From: Flavobacterium fryxellicola | GTDB taxonomy: Bacteria > Bacteroidota > Bacteroidia > Flavobacteriales > Flavobacteriaceae | NCBI RefSeq assembly: GCF_900143245.1 | Contig: NZ_FRDK01000001.1 | Coordinates: forward strand, 558,001 to 622,000 | Length of the DNA: 64,000 bases | Direction: 5' to 3' | Shown here: positions 38,018 through 47,193 of the stretch, piece by piece | Layout: every line of letters starts with the position of its first letter | Numbering within the stretch: the first letter of the stretch is position 1 | Program-made: the position numbers and the translations under genes | The notes under the pieces: generated by a model | Seen by the model: the letters and a program-made list of their open reading frames with translations, nothing else | Told to the model about the DNA's origin: nothing | Database searches by the model: none

Positions 38018-39127
38018 CTAATCATTCTGTATAGATTTCATATCAATGACATATCTAAATCGGATATCTTGATTTTTGATATGGTCAAATGCTTGATTTA
38101 CATCTTGAATTTTAATTATTTCTACATGAGGTAAAATTTGATGAGTAGCACAAAACGCCAATACTTCTTGTGTTTCCGCAATACCACCAATTAACGATCC
38201 CGCAATTGATCTCCCGTATTTAGCAACGTCCATATTATTGGTAGCGGTCTCATAAGGCCCTAAAAGACCTACAGTGATAATAGTTCCACGTGGTGACAAC
38301 AAGTTGATGTACTCATTAATATCAAAACTAGTAGGGATGGTACAAAGTAAAAAGTCAAAAGTGCATTCTTTTGCTGTCATATCCGCTGCATCATCAGAGA
38401 GTAGCACGTAATCAGCGCCAAGTTGCATCGCCGCATCTCGTTTGTCCTCGCTTGTTGTAATAGCGGTAACGGTTGCACCCATGGCTTTTGCAATCATAAC
38501 AGCCATATGACCCAAGCCCCCTATTCCAATTATTCCAACAGTATCACCCGCTTTTACTCCCCAATGTTTTAATGGCGAATAGGTAGTTACGCCAGCACAA
38601 ACGATTGGTGCAGCGCTAGAAATCTCAAGTTCAGAGGGAATGGATACTAAAAAGTTTTCTTTGACAACAATGTGACTTGAAAATCCTCCAAAAGTATTAA
38701 ATCCTGAACCGTCCGCTTTAAAATAACCATTATACGTCATGGTTGGACCTACAAGACTCAAGCAATATTGTTCTTCTCCTGCTTCACATGATTTACAATG
38801 TTGACAAGAATCAATCATGCAGCCTACACCAACAATATCATGTAATGCGTAGTTATGCACGCCTGAACCCGTTTGGATAATTTTTCCTATAATTTCATGA
38901 CCTGGCACACACGGATAAATGGTGTTATTCCAATCGTTATTTACTTGATGGATGTCGGAATGACAAATACCACAAAACAAAATTTCAATTAAAACTTCAT
39001 CTGATTTAGGTAGATTTCTTTCAATCTCCATCTTTTCAAGAGTTTTTCCTCCGATAAAACTACCTGACGCTCCGTAGGCTTTGGTTGTAATTTTTTTTCC
39101 TTCATCATTTACAATTGTACTTTCCAT
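38018..39127 (-). CDS. Zinc-dependent NAD(P) alcohol dehydrogenase (cinnamyl/YahK type)
   Basis: The 369-residue medium-chain dehydrogenase has catalytic zinc ligands in GICHSDIH and PGHEIIG, the structural zinc site CQHCKSCEAGEEQYC, and the Rossmann motif GIGGLGHMAVMIAK. Architecture and SIAGSLIGG match the cinnamyl-alcohol/aldehyde reductase branch. It is monocistronic and convergent with the oxidoreductase gene. A decayed second copy of its 3' end lies at 36402-36530. Confidence 0.93.
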   Translation of the reverse strand: MESTIVNDEGKKITTKAYGASGSFIGGKTLEKMEIERNLPKSDEVLIEILFCGICHSDIHQVNNDWNNTIYPCVPGHEIIGKIIQTGSGVHNYALHDIVGVGCMIDSCQHCKSCEAGEEQYCLSLVGPTMTYNGYFKADGSGFNTFGGFSSHIVVKENFLVSIPSELEISSAAPIVCAGVTTYSPLKHWGVKAGDTVGIIGIGGLGHMAVMIAKAMGATVTAITTSEDKRDAAMQLGADYVLLSDDAADMTAKECTFDFLLCTIPTSFDINEYINLLSPRGTIITVGLLGPYETATNNMDVAKYGRSIAGSLIGGIAETQEVLAFCATHQILPHVEIIKIQDVNQAFDHIKNQDIRFRYVIDMKSIQND

Positions 39128-39462
39128 AACTAAAAAATTTAAATGTTACTATGCTATTAAAAGTAAGGATATTAGAAAAAGAATTTATTATACTATTTAT
39201 TTAGTTTCTTGCAAAATTTAATGATTTTAATAGATTAGAAATGTGCTGGTTACATGTTTTTTAGCTGTTCATTAATTCTAAGTTTGAGCAATCATTTAGG
39301 AAGGTAAAAAATCAAAAAGACTTGCGCACTATTGGCTTTCACTTGGCCACTTTCTCTGCGGTATATCTGTGTTGAGTCCAAATTTAAATATAATGATAAA
39401 CTTTAGCATTTGGTAAGTAGTAAGTTGGTAATGATACTATTTAAAAACGCGTATAAAATGAT
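39128..39462. other. Intergenic region, nothing recognised
   Basis: About 335 bases upstream of adh. No gene, strong hairpin or clear TAnnTTTG box for the minus strand was found. Confidence 0.5.
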
Positions 39463-39500
39463 AAAATCTCTTTTGAAATCTATTTCAAAAGAGATTTTTT
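39463..39500 (-). terminator. Terminator of the DUF3078 gene
   Basis: AAAATCTCTTTTGAAA and TTTCAAAAGAGATTTTTT are perfectly complementary around a 4-base loop, 17 bases past the minus-strand stop. It closes the long suf-DUF3078 gene series. Confidence 0.9.
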
Positions 39501-39517
39501 CTAAAATGTAACTTTAA

Positions 39518-40366
39518 TTAGAATCCATAATTAACCCCCAGTCCAAAAACCTCTCGTACTTGAACGGCTTGTATGGAATTATCGTCATAGATAGCTTGTA
39601 CCGCAACATTAGCCGATAAGTATTTGTTGATTTTCAGAAACAAATTCATTTGGTAATCAACATCAACATTTTGTGGGTTGTCTAAATAGTTTGAATACAA
39701 ATTCAATCGATTTTCGACAGACACATTAGTCATTACATTGAACTTGTAATAAGCAGTAATGCTGGCTCCAAATTCAATTCGGCTTGAATCGCCTTGCAAG
39801 ACCCCAAAAGAAGGGCCAAATTCCGTAAAATGAGGGTGAACGATAATAAGTTTAGCCGTCGCAGGAGAAAAATTGACGTTTATGTTATCGCTTTTTTTCC
39901 ACCAAATACCAGGTCCAAATTGGAAATAAGCAGGAGAAAAGAAATGAGAAATCTTCCGATCATCTTTGTCTAAACCAGTGTCCATTTGAGTTTTGAAATT
40001 AAAAAAAATGGAATAATACCATTCTCCTGTAGCTTTTTTACCCCAAAGTGAATTTAGTTCTAAACGATCATCTGTTTTTGCAGTTTTTTCATCTCCTTTT
40101 ATTTTGGTTAAACCATAAGCCAAAATAAATTTGTTATCCCACGCGATAGCGCCTTTTTTATAGTTGAGGTCGTAATTCAGTCCAAAATTTCCTGCCACAT
40201 TCGATGTTCCGCCACCCAACCATTGCTTGTTGTACGCCGATTGATTGAAAAGTAACGAAATGGTGCCTTTTTTGGTCCAAAACTGAATAGTGTCTGTTGC
40301 TGTTTCTTGCGCAGTAACAGAAAGTAGGGCAAAAAAAAATACTAAAGAAAGAGCTGTTTTTTTCAT
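39518..40366 (-). CDS. DUF3078 domain-containing protein (outer-membrane-like)
   Basis: The 282-residue exported protein (signal SVTAQ) has an amphipathic, aromatic-rich mature part with alternating strands and a C-terminal aromatic (GVNYGF), consistent with an outer-membrane beta-barrel. SLLFNQSAYNKQWLGGGTSN is typical of DUF3078. The frame opens 8 codons earlier (TTG-like), but MKKTALSLVF at 40366 is the natural signal start. Function unknown. Last gene of the suf-linked series. Confidence 0.85.
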   Translation of the reverse strand: MKKTALSLVFFFALLSVTAQETATDTIQFWTKKGTISLLFNQSAYNKQWLGGGTSNVAGNFGLNYDLNYKKGAIAWDNKFILAYGLTKIKGDEKTAKTDDRLELNSLWGKKATGEWYYSIFFNFKTQMDTGLDKDDRKISHFFSPAYFQFGPGIWWKKSDNINVNFSPATAKLIIVHPHFTEFGPSFGVLQGDSSRIEFGASITAYYKFNVMTNVSVENRLNLYSNYLDNPQNVDVDYQMNLFLKINKYLSANVAVQAIYDDNSIQAVQVREVFGLGVNYGF

Positions 40367-40416
40367 GACTTTATGTTTTAAATTCCACAACTAAAGTATA
40401 AAAAAATCACAATAAA

Positions 40417-40929
40417 TTATCCTTTCTTTATCGCTTTGTACAAGGGCACGGCAGAACAAGCTTCGCCATACATTATGCTTCGTGCAAAAGGGTATAAATA
40501 ACTAGAAGATAACACATAAGCTCGCATCGGAACCGGTTTTCTGGAGCATCCTTTTATAATAACAGGTTTGTTTTCATATACGGAATAGTCAATTTTTGGC
40601 AATAATTCTTCATAAAGAGACGCCTCTAAATCTTCTATCGTTCCATTGATGATTTTCTTTGCAAATGGGGCTAATTGAATCGCAACCAAAATGGATGCCC
40701 ATGCCGGAACAATGGCATCAGTGCTGCAATGAATCGCTACATACTGATCTTGATATTGGGACCAATCATGATTTTTAAGTTCCGCTCTAAAGTCTTTTTC
40801 TCGTAATAAAAAGCCTTCCAAAAGCCATTGCGAAATATCGATTTGCGCCCGAATTCCGTTAGGATAATAATCCTCGAGATCGAAAACTATCAAAACACTA
40901 TTGGCTACTTTATTTATGATTTCTTCCAT
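40417..40929 (-). CDS. DUF2480 family protein
   Basis: The 170-residue cytosolic protein matches DUF2480, a Bacteroidota family that regularly follows suf genes: VFDLEDYYPNGIRAQIDISQ, VAIHCSTDAIVPAWASILVA and PVIIKGCSRKPVP. The conserved Cys residues (VAIHCS and KGCSRK) hint at a link with Fe-S chemistry. Role not established. Confidence 0.85.
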   Translation of the reverse strand: MEEIINKVANSVLIVFDLEDYYPNGIRAQIDISQWLLEGFLLREKDFRAELKNHDWSQYQDQYVAIHCSTDAIVPAWASILVAIQLAPFAKKIINGTIEDLEASLYEELLPKIDYSVYENKPVIIKGCSRKPVPMRAYVLSSSYLYPFARSIMYGEACSAVPLYKAIKKG

Positions 40930-41009
40930 TTCTGAAGTCTTAAAGTCAAAGGTCGAAAGTCATAATGTCAGCTATTTTCCAACTTTACGACTTTCAACGT
41001 TGGGACTAA

Positions 41010-41333
41010 TTACAGCATTCCTAATTCTAATTTTGCTTCCTCGCTCATTAAGTCTTTGCTCCAAGGCGGATCAAAAGTGATTTCTACTTCAGCATCTTTT
41101 ACATGCTCAATTGATTTTACTTTTTCTTCTACTTCTCTTGGTAAACTTTCTGCAACTGGGCAGTTAGGAGAGGTAAGTGTCATTAAAATCTTTACTTCGT
41201 AATCCGTATTGACCATTACGTCATAAATCAGTCCTAATTCGTAAATATCTACAGGAATCTCTGGATCGTAAATAGTCTTTAATATTTTTACGATTGATTC
41301 TCCTAACTCAGTGGTGTCTATTTCTTGTTCCAT
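41010..41333 (-). CDS. SUF system Fe-S assembly protein (DUF59/MIP18 family, SufT-like)
   Basis: The 107-residue single-domain protein has IYDPEIPVDIYELGLIYDV, LTSPNCPVAESLP with the conserved Cys, and VEITFDPPWSKDLM. This family acts in Fe-S cluster maturation or transfer. Location between sufE and DUF2480 on the same strand supports suf membership. Confidence 0.92.
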   Translation of the reverse strand: MEQEIDTTELGESIVKILKTIYDPEIPVDIYELGLIYDVMVNTDYEVKILMTLTSPNCPVAESLPREVEEKVKSIEHVKDAEVEITFDPPWSKDLMSEEAKLELGML

Positions 41334-41415
41334 TTTTTTCTATTTATTTTGTGACTTTTTTATTAACATATAAGTCATTTAAGTTTCTTCTTTTAAGTAA
41401 TACGAAAGTGAATAT

Positions 41416-41555
41416 AAGTTTTTTGTTCAGTTTCTATAAATTTTTATCTTATATGACTTATATGTTTAAATCGTTTTTTCTATTAAAGTTTTTTATTCAG
41501 TGTTTGTAAATTTTTGACTCATATGACTTATCTGTTTAAATCGTTTTTTCTATTC
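41416..41555. repeat. Two tandem 70-bp degenerate repeats
   Basis: Each unit contains AGTTTTTT-TTCAGT, AAATTTTT, ATATGACTTAT and TTTAAATCGTTTTTTCTATT. The second unit runs into the stop codon of the GxxExxY gene. Related words occur at 41367-41390, 42020-42045 and 18813-18832. Confidence 0.6.
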
Positions 41556-41963
41556 ATCTCGTTTACGATAAAACTCGTTTACCAAAGTTTTTTGGCCTTC
41601 GAAGCAAATGTTCTTTACATTAAAGTTAATTAACAAACCTATAGGTGCATTCAATAAATTCATATAAGTAAGTAATTGCGCTTCAAAAATAGGGTTTATT
41701 TCGTTCACCGATTTTAATTTAACTACGAGAGTATTTTCTATAAATAAATCACATCTTAATTTAGATTCTAACTCATGTCCTTTATATTTTAGAGGAACCA
41801 ATAATTCAGACGAATACATTATTTTTCGTAATTCTAATTCTTTTTTGAGACATTGGTGATAAACGCATTCCAAAAGTCCGGGACCAATGCTTTTATACAT
41901 TTCAATTGCTGCTCCATTAACCTAATACACTAAATCCTTAAGATAACTTCTTGTTATGTTCAT
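41550..41963 (-). pseudogene. GxxExxY family gene with an in-frame amber codon
   Basis: Starting at ATG 41963 the frame reads MNITRSYLKDLVY, then TAG (41922-41924), then VNGAAIEMYKSIGPGLLECV and the rest of a normal GxxExxY protein to 41550 (KCDLFIE-like RCDLFIENTLVVKLKSVNE, GLLINFNV). The N-terminal context is exactly that of the family, so codon 14 appears to be a nonsense mutation. Reinitiation at ATG 41900 would give 116 residues without the N-terminal helix. The family's function is unknown; it is found as scattered single genes in Bacteroidota. Confidence 0.8.
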
Positions 41964-42056
41964 TATTGTCAAGTTTAGATTATACTAGGTTAGTGTTTGT
42001 TTATCATAATTAAAAAACTTACATGACTTATATGTTTAAAACTATTAGTTCATAAA

Positions 42057-42476
42057 TTAATTCTTCGCATTGAACGCCAATGCGTACATTTTTATGTTCT
42101 TTATCATCGATACTAAACCGTTTGCACGGGTAGGCGACAAATGTTCTTTCAATCCTATTTCGTCAATAAAACCCATTTCGGCTTCCAGAATATCAGATGC
42201 TTTTTGATTGGAGAAGGTCCGAATCAATATGGCGATGATTCCTTTTGTTAAGATGGCATCACTATCAGCGGTGAAAACAATTTTGTCAGCTGTTTGCTCC
42301 CCTTGCAACCATACTTTCGATTGGCAACCTTTAATGATATTATTTTCGGTTTTGTATTCTTCTTTGATTAGCGGCAGTTTTTTTCCTAATTCGATGATGT
42401 ATTCATAGCGTTCCATCCAGTCGTCAAACATGGAAAATTCATCAACGATTTCGTCTTGTATTTCTTTAATTTTCAT
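42057..42476 (-). CDS. sufE: SufE family cysteine desulfurase activator
   Basis: The 139-residue protein has the SufE motifs YEYIIELGKKLP and IKGCQSKVWL, with the sulfur-accepting Cys in GCQS, and a C-terminal SPTRANGL segment. It accepts persulfide sulfur from SufS. It lies two genes downstream of sufS with one exported hypothetical between them. Confidence 0.93.
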   Translation of the reverse strand: MKIKEIQDEIVDEFSMFDDWMERYEYIIELGKKLPLIKEEYKTENNIIKGCQSKVWLQGEQTADKIVFTADSDAILTKGIIAILIRTFSNQKASDILEAEMGFIDEIGLKEHLSPTRANGLVSMIKNIKMYALAFNAKN

Positions 42477-42499
42477 AATTAGCTGATTTTATTTCCGTG

Positions 42500-42934
42500 T
42501 TATTCTTTTTTAACAAATGAATTTATCTTAGCAACGAATTTCTTTATTTCCTTTGGCGGAAAGCCATGATCAAAACCTGTTGTTTCATAGCTTTTGTCTT
42601 TGTAATTGATTTTCAAGTTAGCGATGGCTGCACCATCATGAAAACGCTTTTCAGTTGGTGCTTTCAATTCGGATAACCGATCTAATTCTAACTCTTTGAA
42701 ACAAGCAACGACTTCTTTCCAATCGGCATCATTGATTTTGATGGGTGCCGTTTTATCATTTCCATCTCTGTCTTTGGAGACCGTGATTGTTTGATTTTTG
42801 AGGATAATTTTTTGATAAAACCCTCTGGTATTGGCAGTATATTCAATACTTACATTTTCCATATCTTGAGCCTTAGCACTATCGCAACTGTTGCCTAAGA
42901 AAATGGTAAGGAGTAAAATAGATAGTATTTTCAT
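42500..42934 (-). CDS. Hypothetical lipoprotein between sufS and sufE
   Basis: The 144-residue protein has a lipoprotein-like signal (FLGNSCD) and a small domain with conserved-looking GFYQKIILKNQTITVSKDRD and TTGFDHGFPPKEIKKF. It is spaced 19 bases from sufS and 23 from sufE, so it is part of the operon. No family name assigned; similar small exported proteins occur in suf clusters of Flavobacteriia. Confidence 0.7.
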   Translation of the reverse strand: MKILSILLLTIFLGNSCDSAKAQDMENVSIEYTANTRGFYQKIILKNQTITVSKDRDGNDKTAPIKINDADWKEVVACFKELELDRLSELKAPTEKRFHDGAAIANLKINYKDKSYETTGFDHGFPPKEIKKFVAKINSFVKKE

Positions 42935-42953
42935 GTGGCTTTAATTTTGGTTT

Positions 42954-44168
42954 TTAAGATAACATAAGTTGCGCTTTTTTAACTGCCGCAACCATGAGAT
43001 CAATTTCTTCTTTGGTATTATAAAAAGCAAATGAGGCTCTTATCGTACCAGGAATGTTAAAGAAGGTCATAATTGGTTGGGCGCAGTGGTGGCCTGTGCG
43101 CACCGCTATTCCTAATTTGTCAATTATTGTACCAATATCGTATGGATGAATTCCCTCAATGTTGAACGAAATTACGGAAGTTTTTTCTTTGGCAGTGCCG
43201 AAAATTTTCAACCCTTCAATTTCTAGCAAACGTTTGGTACCATAGTCTAGCAATTCTTTTTCTTGCTGTTGAATATTATCAAAACCAACTTCATTCATAT
43301 AATCAACTGCAGTTCCTAGGGCAATTCCCCCAGCAATATTTGGTGTTCCGGCTTCAAATTTATGGGGCAATTCGGCATAAGTTGTTTTCTCGAAACTCAC
43401 TTCCTTGATCATTTCTCCTCCACCTTGATACGGCGGTAATTTATTCAACCAAGCTTCTTTTCCGTATAAAATTCCGGTGCCTGTTGGTCCACATAATTTG
43501 TGTCCTGAAAAAACGTAGAAATCACAATCCAGTTCTTGAACATTTGGTTTCATGTGCGGAACGGCTTGTGCTCCATCAATCAAAATTGCTGCTCCCACTT
43601 CATGTGCTTTATCAATCATGTATTTAATAGGATTGACAGTTCCAAGGGCATTTGAAATGTGATTTACCGTTACGATCTTCGTTTTATCCGATAGCAATTT
43701 ATCATAGTCTGCCATGATTAATTCGCCTTCCTGATTCATAGGTATTACGCGTAAGACAGCTCCAGTTTTTTCGCATAACATTTGCCAAGGCACGATATTA
43801 CTGTGGTGTTCTAGTGCTGAAACCAAGATCTCATCACCTGGTTTTAAGATGGAAGCAAAGCCATTGGTAACCAAATTAATTCCGTGTGTGGTTCCCGAAG
43901 TAAAAAGCACTTCATGAGCGAATTTTGCGTTGATGTGATTTTGAATTTTACCACGAGAAGTTTCATACGCATCGGTGGCCAATTGGCTTAACGTGTGAAC
44001 ACCGCGATGAATATTGGCATTAATTTCTTGGTAATATTTTGATATCGCATCAATGACCACTTGTGGTTTTTGAGTAGTAGCCCCGTTGTCAAAATAAACC
44101 AACGGTTTTCCATTTACTTTCTGAGAAAGAATTGGGAAGTCGGCTCTAACTTTATGTATGTCTAACAT
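42954..44168 (-). CDS. sufS: Cysteine desulfurase SufS
   Basis: The 404-residue PLP enzyme has YFDNGATTQKP, TSGTTHGIN, the PLP lysine in SGHKLCGPTG, and the active-site Cys in RTGHHCAQP. It mobilises sulfur from cysteine for the SufBCD scaffold. It starts a sub-operon (sufS - lipoprotein - sufE - GxxExxY - sufT-like - DUF2480 - DUF3078) with its own promoter-like element, separated from sufBCD by an opposite-strand gene. Confidence 0.96.
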   Translation of the reverse strand: MLDIHKVRADFPILSQKVNGKPLVYFDNGATTQKPQVVIDAISKYYQEINANIHRGVHTLSQLATDAYETSRGKIQNHINAKFAHEVLFTSGTTHGINLVTNGFASILKPGDEILVSALEHHSNIVPWQMLCEKTGAVLRVIPMNQEGELIMADYDKLLSDKTKIVTVNHISNALGTVNPIKYMIDKAHEVGAAILIDGAQAVPHMKPNVQELDCDFYVFSGHKLCGPTGTGILYGKEAWLNKLPPYQGGGEMIKEVSFEKTTYAELPHKFEAGTPNIAGGIALGTAVDYMNEVGFDNIQQQEKELLDYGTKRLLEIEGLKIFGTAKEKTSVISFNIEGIHPYDIGTIIDKLGIAVRTGHHCAQPIMTFFNIPGTIRASFAFYNTKEEIDLMVAAVKKAQLMLS

Positions 44169-44246
44169 GTACCTGTGTGTTTTTATTGTTTTTTCAGATA
44201 AATCAATGGAATATTACCGCTCCATTATTTAGAATTTTTCTAAATA

Positions 44247-44280
44247 CAAAAGTAGTGAAATTGGAACTAATTTGTAGCAA
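44247..44280 (-). promoter_or_regulatory. Candidate sufS promoter
   Basis: TACTTTTG (complement of 44247-44254) with TTG (complement of 44278-44280) 23 bases upstream, about 80 bases before sufS. This would restore transcription to the half of the cluster isolated by the serine hydrolase gene. Confidence 0.5.
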
Positions 44281-44369
44281 ACAGATGTTAATTAAACCTC
44301 ATTTTCTCATTCCATAATTAGTGCAAAAAAGTGATTCCTTTTTATTAAATTGCTTCAAAATAATTCTTT

Positions 44370-45722
44370 ATGAAAAAATTCTTCCGGTTTGTTGCCCTTG
44401 CCGTTGTGGCGGGGATCATTTATCTTGGTTTCACAACCTATCCTAAATTAGATTTAATTTCAGGCTTTTCAGCCAAAAGTATCGCTTCAGGACATTTTAT
44501 CGATCATCGTTCGCAAGGCATGATTGAAAAAGGGGACAATGATATTGATATGATTGACTTGGCCAACAACACAATTGAAGATGCTGGACAGTTTGCCGTT
44601 GCCTCAGTTTATGGTTTGAAGGAAAGAAAAGCGATTTACCGTAAAGGTCTAGGAGCCACTTTGATCAACGATGATTTTGATGTTTCAAAACCGTATTTGG
44701 TTCCTAAAAGAAGTATGCCGGACAACACAATTCCTTTTCCTTATGGAAACAAAGAACCAAAAGATACGGTTTTTACGAATGTTGATTACACGAACTTAAA
44801 CGGGGCTGTCGCCAATGCTTTTGATAAAAAAGGAGAATTAAATAAGAGAACTCGGTCGCTGTTAGTGATTTATAAAGACAAAATTATCGCTGAAAAGTAC
44901 GATACTGGATTTGACAAAAATAGTAGAATATTGGGGTGGTCCATGACAAAAAGCATTACTAGTGCCGTTTTTGGAGTTTTAGAGAAACAAGGAAAATTTG
45001 ATGTGGATGCTCCAGCTCCAATTCCAGAATGGGCAAATGACAAACGAAAATTGATTTCCACAAGTGATTTGCTCCACATGAATTCTGGTTTACAGTGGGT
45101 GGAGAATTACAGCACAATCTGTGATGCTACTAAAATGCTTTTTCAAGCAGAAGATATGACGCGTTCCCAAAGAGACAAACCAGTGGAACATAAACCCAAC
45201 ACACGGTGGAATTACTCTTCAGGAACAACCAACTTACTTTCTGGAATTTTGCGAAAGCAATTCAAAACGCATCAGGAATATTTAGATTTTTGGTACACGG
45301 AATTGATCGATAAAATAGGGATGAACTCTATGGTAATTGAAACCGATATGGCAGGAAATTACGTCGGTTCTTCCTACGGTTGGGCTACAACGCGAGACTG
45401 GGCAAAGTTTGGGTTGTTGTATTTGCACAAAGGATATTGGAACGGAGAACAAATTTTTAACGAAGGTTGGGCAAAATACTCTGCAACTCCAACCAATACG
45501 TCAGATGGAAGATATGGAGCTCATTTCTGGCTTAATGCCAGCGGTTTTTTCCCAGATGTTCCCAGAGACATGTGTTATTGCAGCGGGTTTCAAGGTCAAA
45601 TGATTTTGATTATTCCATCACTTGATTTAGTTGTGGTTCGAATGGGTTTAAAAGAATCTCCAGAATTTAATTTTAATGAAATCATGAAGGGGATAATCGC
45701 TTCCATAAAGCATAGTAAGTAA
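44370..45722 (+). CDS. Serine hydrolase (beta-lactamase / class C fold)
   Basis: The 450-residue protein has an N-terminal membrane or signal segment, then a class C penicillin-binding-like domain with the SxxK motif SMTKS, the YxN-type motif NYSSG and a late YCSGFQGQ (KTG-equivalent region). Such proteins act as esterases, peptidases or amidases in the periplasm. It lies on the strand opposite to the suf genes, between sufD and sufS, and has its own terminator. Confidence 0.9.
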   Translation: MKKFFRFVALAVVAGIIYLGFTTYPKLDLISGFSAKSIASGHFIDHRSQGMIEKGDNDIDMIDLANNTIEDAGQFAVASVYGLKERKAIYRKGLGATLINDDFDVSKPYLVPKRSMPDNTIPFPYGNKEPKDTVFTNVDYTNLNGAVANAFDKKGELNKRTRSLLVIYKDKIIAEKYDTGFDKNSRILGWSMTKSITSAVFGVLEKQGKFDVDAPAPIPEWANDKRKLISTSDLLHMNSGLQWVENYSTICDATKMLFQAEDMTRSQRDKPVEHKPNTRWNYSSGTTNLLSGILRKQFKTHQEYLDFWYTELIDKIGMNSMVIETDMAGNYVGSSYGWATTRDWAKFGLLYLHKGYWNGEQIFNEGWAKYSATPTNTSDGRYGAHFWLNASGFFPDVPRDMCYCSGFQGQMILIIPSLDLVVVRMGLKESPEFNFNEIMKGIIASIKHSK

Positions 45723-45730
45723 AATAGCAA

Positions 45731-45765
45731 AAGGCGCAAAGTTATATTAACTCTGCGCCCTTTTT
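45731..45765 (+). terminator. Terminator of the serine hydrolase gene
   Basis: AAGGCGCAAAGTT and AACTCTGCGCC arms (one mismatch) around a 5-base loop and a T5 tail, 8 bases after the stop. Confidence 0.8.
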
Positions 45766-45795
45766 GTATAGCTTTGTGTCCTTTGCGGTTAAAAA

Positions 45796-47112
45796 CTACA
45801 AATCAAATCCCATTTTAACGCCTAATTTTGTAGCGATAATTTTGGTGATTCGTTGTTTTAATTCCGGTATTTTGATGTTTTCGATAACGGCATTGGAGAA
45901 CGCATACATCAATAATGCTTTGGCTTCTTTCTTAGGGATTCCACGTTGTTGCATATAGAATAGCGCGGTTTCATCTAATTGTCCAACCGTACAACCATGC
46001 GAACATTTCACATCATCCGCAAAAATTTCCAGTTGAGGTTTGGCATTTATGGTCGCTTTATCGCTCAATAAAATGTTGTTGCTTTTTTGGAAGGCATTCG
46101 TTTTTTGCGCTTCTTTTTCTACGTACACTTTTCCGTTGAAAACTCCCGTAGAACGATCTGAATAAATTCCTTTATAATCCTGAAAGCTTTCGCAGTTTGG
46201 AGTAGAATGTTTCACCAACGTATAATGATCTACGTGTTGTTTTTCGCCAATGATAGTGATTCCGTTTAAGGTACTTGTCAATCTTTCGCCAAAATGATAG
46301 AAATTTAAGTTGTTTCTAGTCAAGTTTCCTCCAAAAGAAAAAGTATGAACTGAAACGTGACTTTCCTGTTTTTGGGAAACATAGGTGTTGTCAATTAAAT
46401 TCGCTTCAAGTGTGTCATTTTGTATTTTATAAAAATCAACGATAGCGCGTTTTTGAGCAAAAATCTCCGTAACGGAATTCGTTAACACTGGATTTTCATT
46501 CAAGCTTTGATGGCGTTCTATGATTTGAACATGAGAATTCTCTCCAACAATCACCAGATTTCTTGGCTGCACCAGTAGCGCCGCTTCGTTTCCTGTAGAG
46601 AAATACATGATTTCAATAGGTTTATCTGCTACTTTGCTTTTTGGTATGTGGATATAGGCTCCTTCCATGGCAAAAGCTGTATTCAACGAAGTCAAACTAT
46701 CGTCTTTGTTAGCGATTTGGTTAAAATAAGCATCAATAACCATTTTGTATTTTGGCTTGGTCAATGCTGATGACATCAAGCACACATCAATTCCTTCATG
46801 CGTTGTTGCCGATAAATGGGAACTGAAAACACCATCAATAAACACTACTTTATAGGTGTCTATCTCGTGTAAAAAGTATTTTTTTACATGGTTGAATTCA
46901 ATTGCATTTTCTTTTTTTGAAAAAACGGTAAAGTCATTTTTTAAGATGGCGTTTAGCGAAGTATATTTCCAAGATTCCTCTTTTTTAGTTGGGAACCCTT
47001 TATCTTCAAAGTTTTTTATAGCGGAAGTTCTTACATCATGAAGTTCTGAATGAACATCGATGCGTTCTTCGAAAGCCATAAAAGACGATAATAATTTTTC
47101 TTTTAAATCCAT
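45796..47112 (-). CDS. sufD: Fe-S assembly scaffold protein SufD
   Basis: The 438-residue beta-helix protein shows KKEESWKYTSL near the N-terminus, central strand repeats, and the C-terminal signature KCSHGCTVGQLDETALFYMQ then RGIPKKEAKALL. It forms the SufBC2D scaffold with the neighbouring sufC and sufB products. Length is normal. Confidence 0.95.
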   Translation of the reverse strand: MDLKEKLLSSFMAFEERIDVHSELHDVRTSAIKNFEDKGFPTKKEESWKYTSLNAILKNDFTVFSKKENAIEFNHVKKYFLHEIDTYKVVFIDGVFSSHLSATTHEGIDVCLMSSALTKPKYKMVIDAYFNQIANKDDSLTSLNTAFAMEGAYIHIPKSKVADKPIEIMYFSTGNEAALLVQPRNLVIVGENSHVQIIERHQSLNENPVLTNSVTEIFAQKRAIVDFYKIQNDTLEANLIDNTYVSQKQESHVSVHTFSFGGNLTRNNLNFYHFGERLTSTLNGITIIGEKQHVDHYTLVKHSTPNCESFQDYKGIYSDRSTGVFNGKVYVEKEAQKTNAFQKSNNILLSDKATINAKPQLEIFADDVKCSHGCTVGQLDETALFYMQQRGIPKKEAKALLMYAFSNAVIENIKIPELKQRITKIIATKLGVKMGFDL

Positions 47113-47193
47113 TACTTTATTGTTTAAAGTTTAAGGTTTAAGAGTTTAAAGTTATCACGAGGCAACTTTAAACTATAAACTTTAAACAAATTA

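Noticed and set aside
36402..39127. Simple tandem duplication of adh with loss of one copy
   Set aside because: Possible for this locus alone, but it does not explain the same arrangement at hflX and tdh, nor cargo lying between intact and relic ends each time. Retained as the main alternative.
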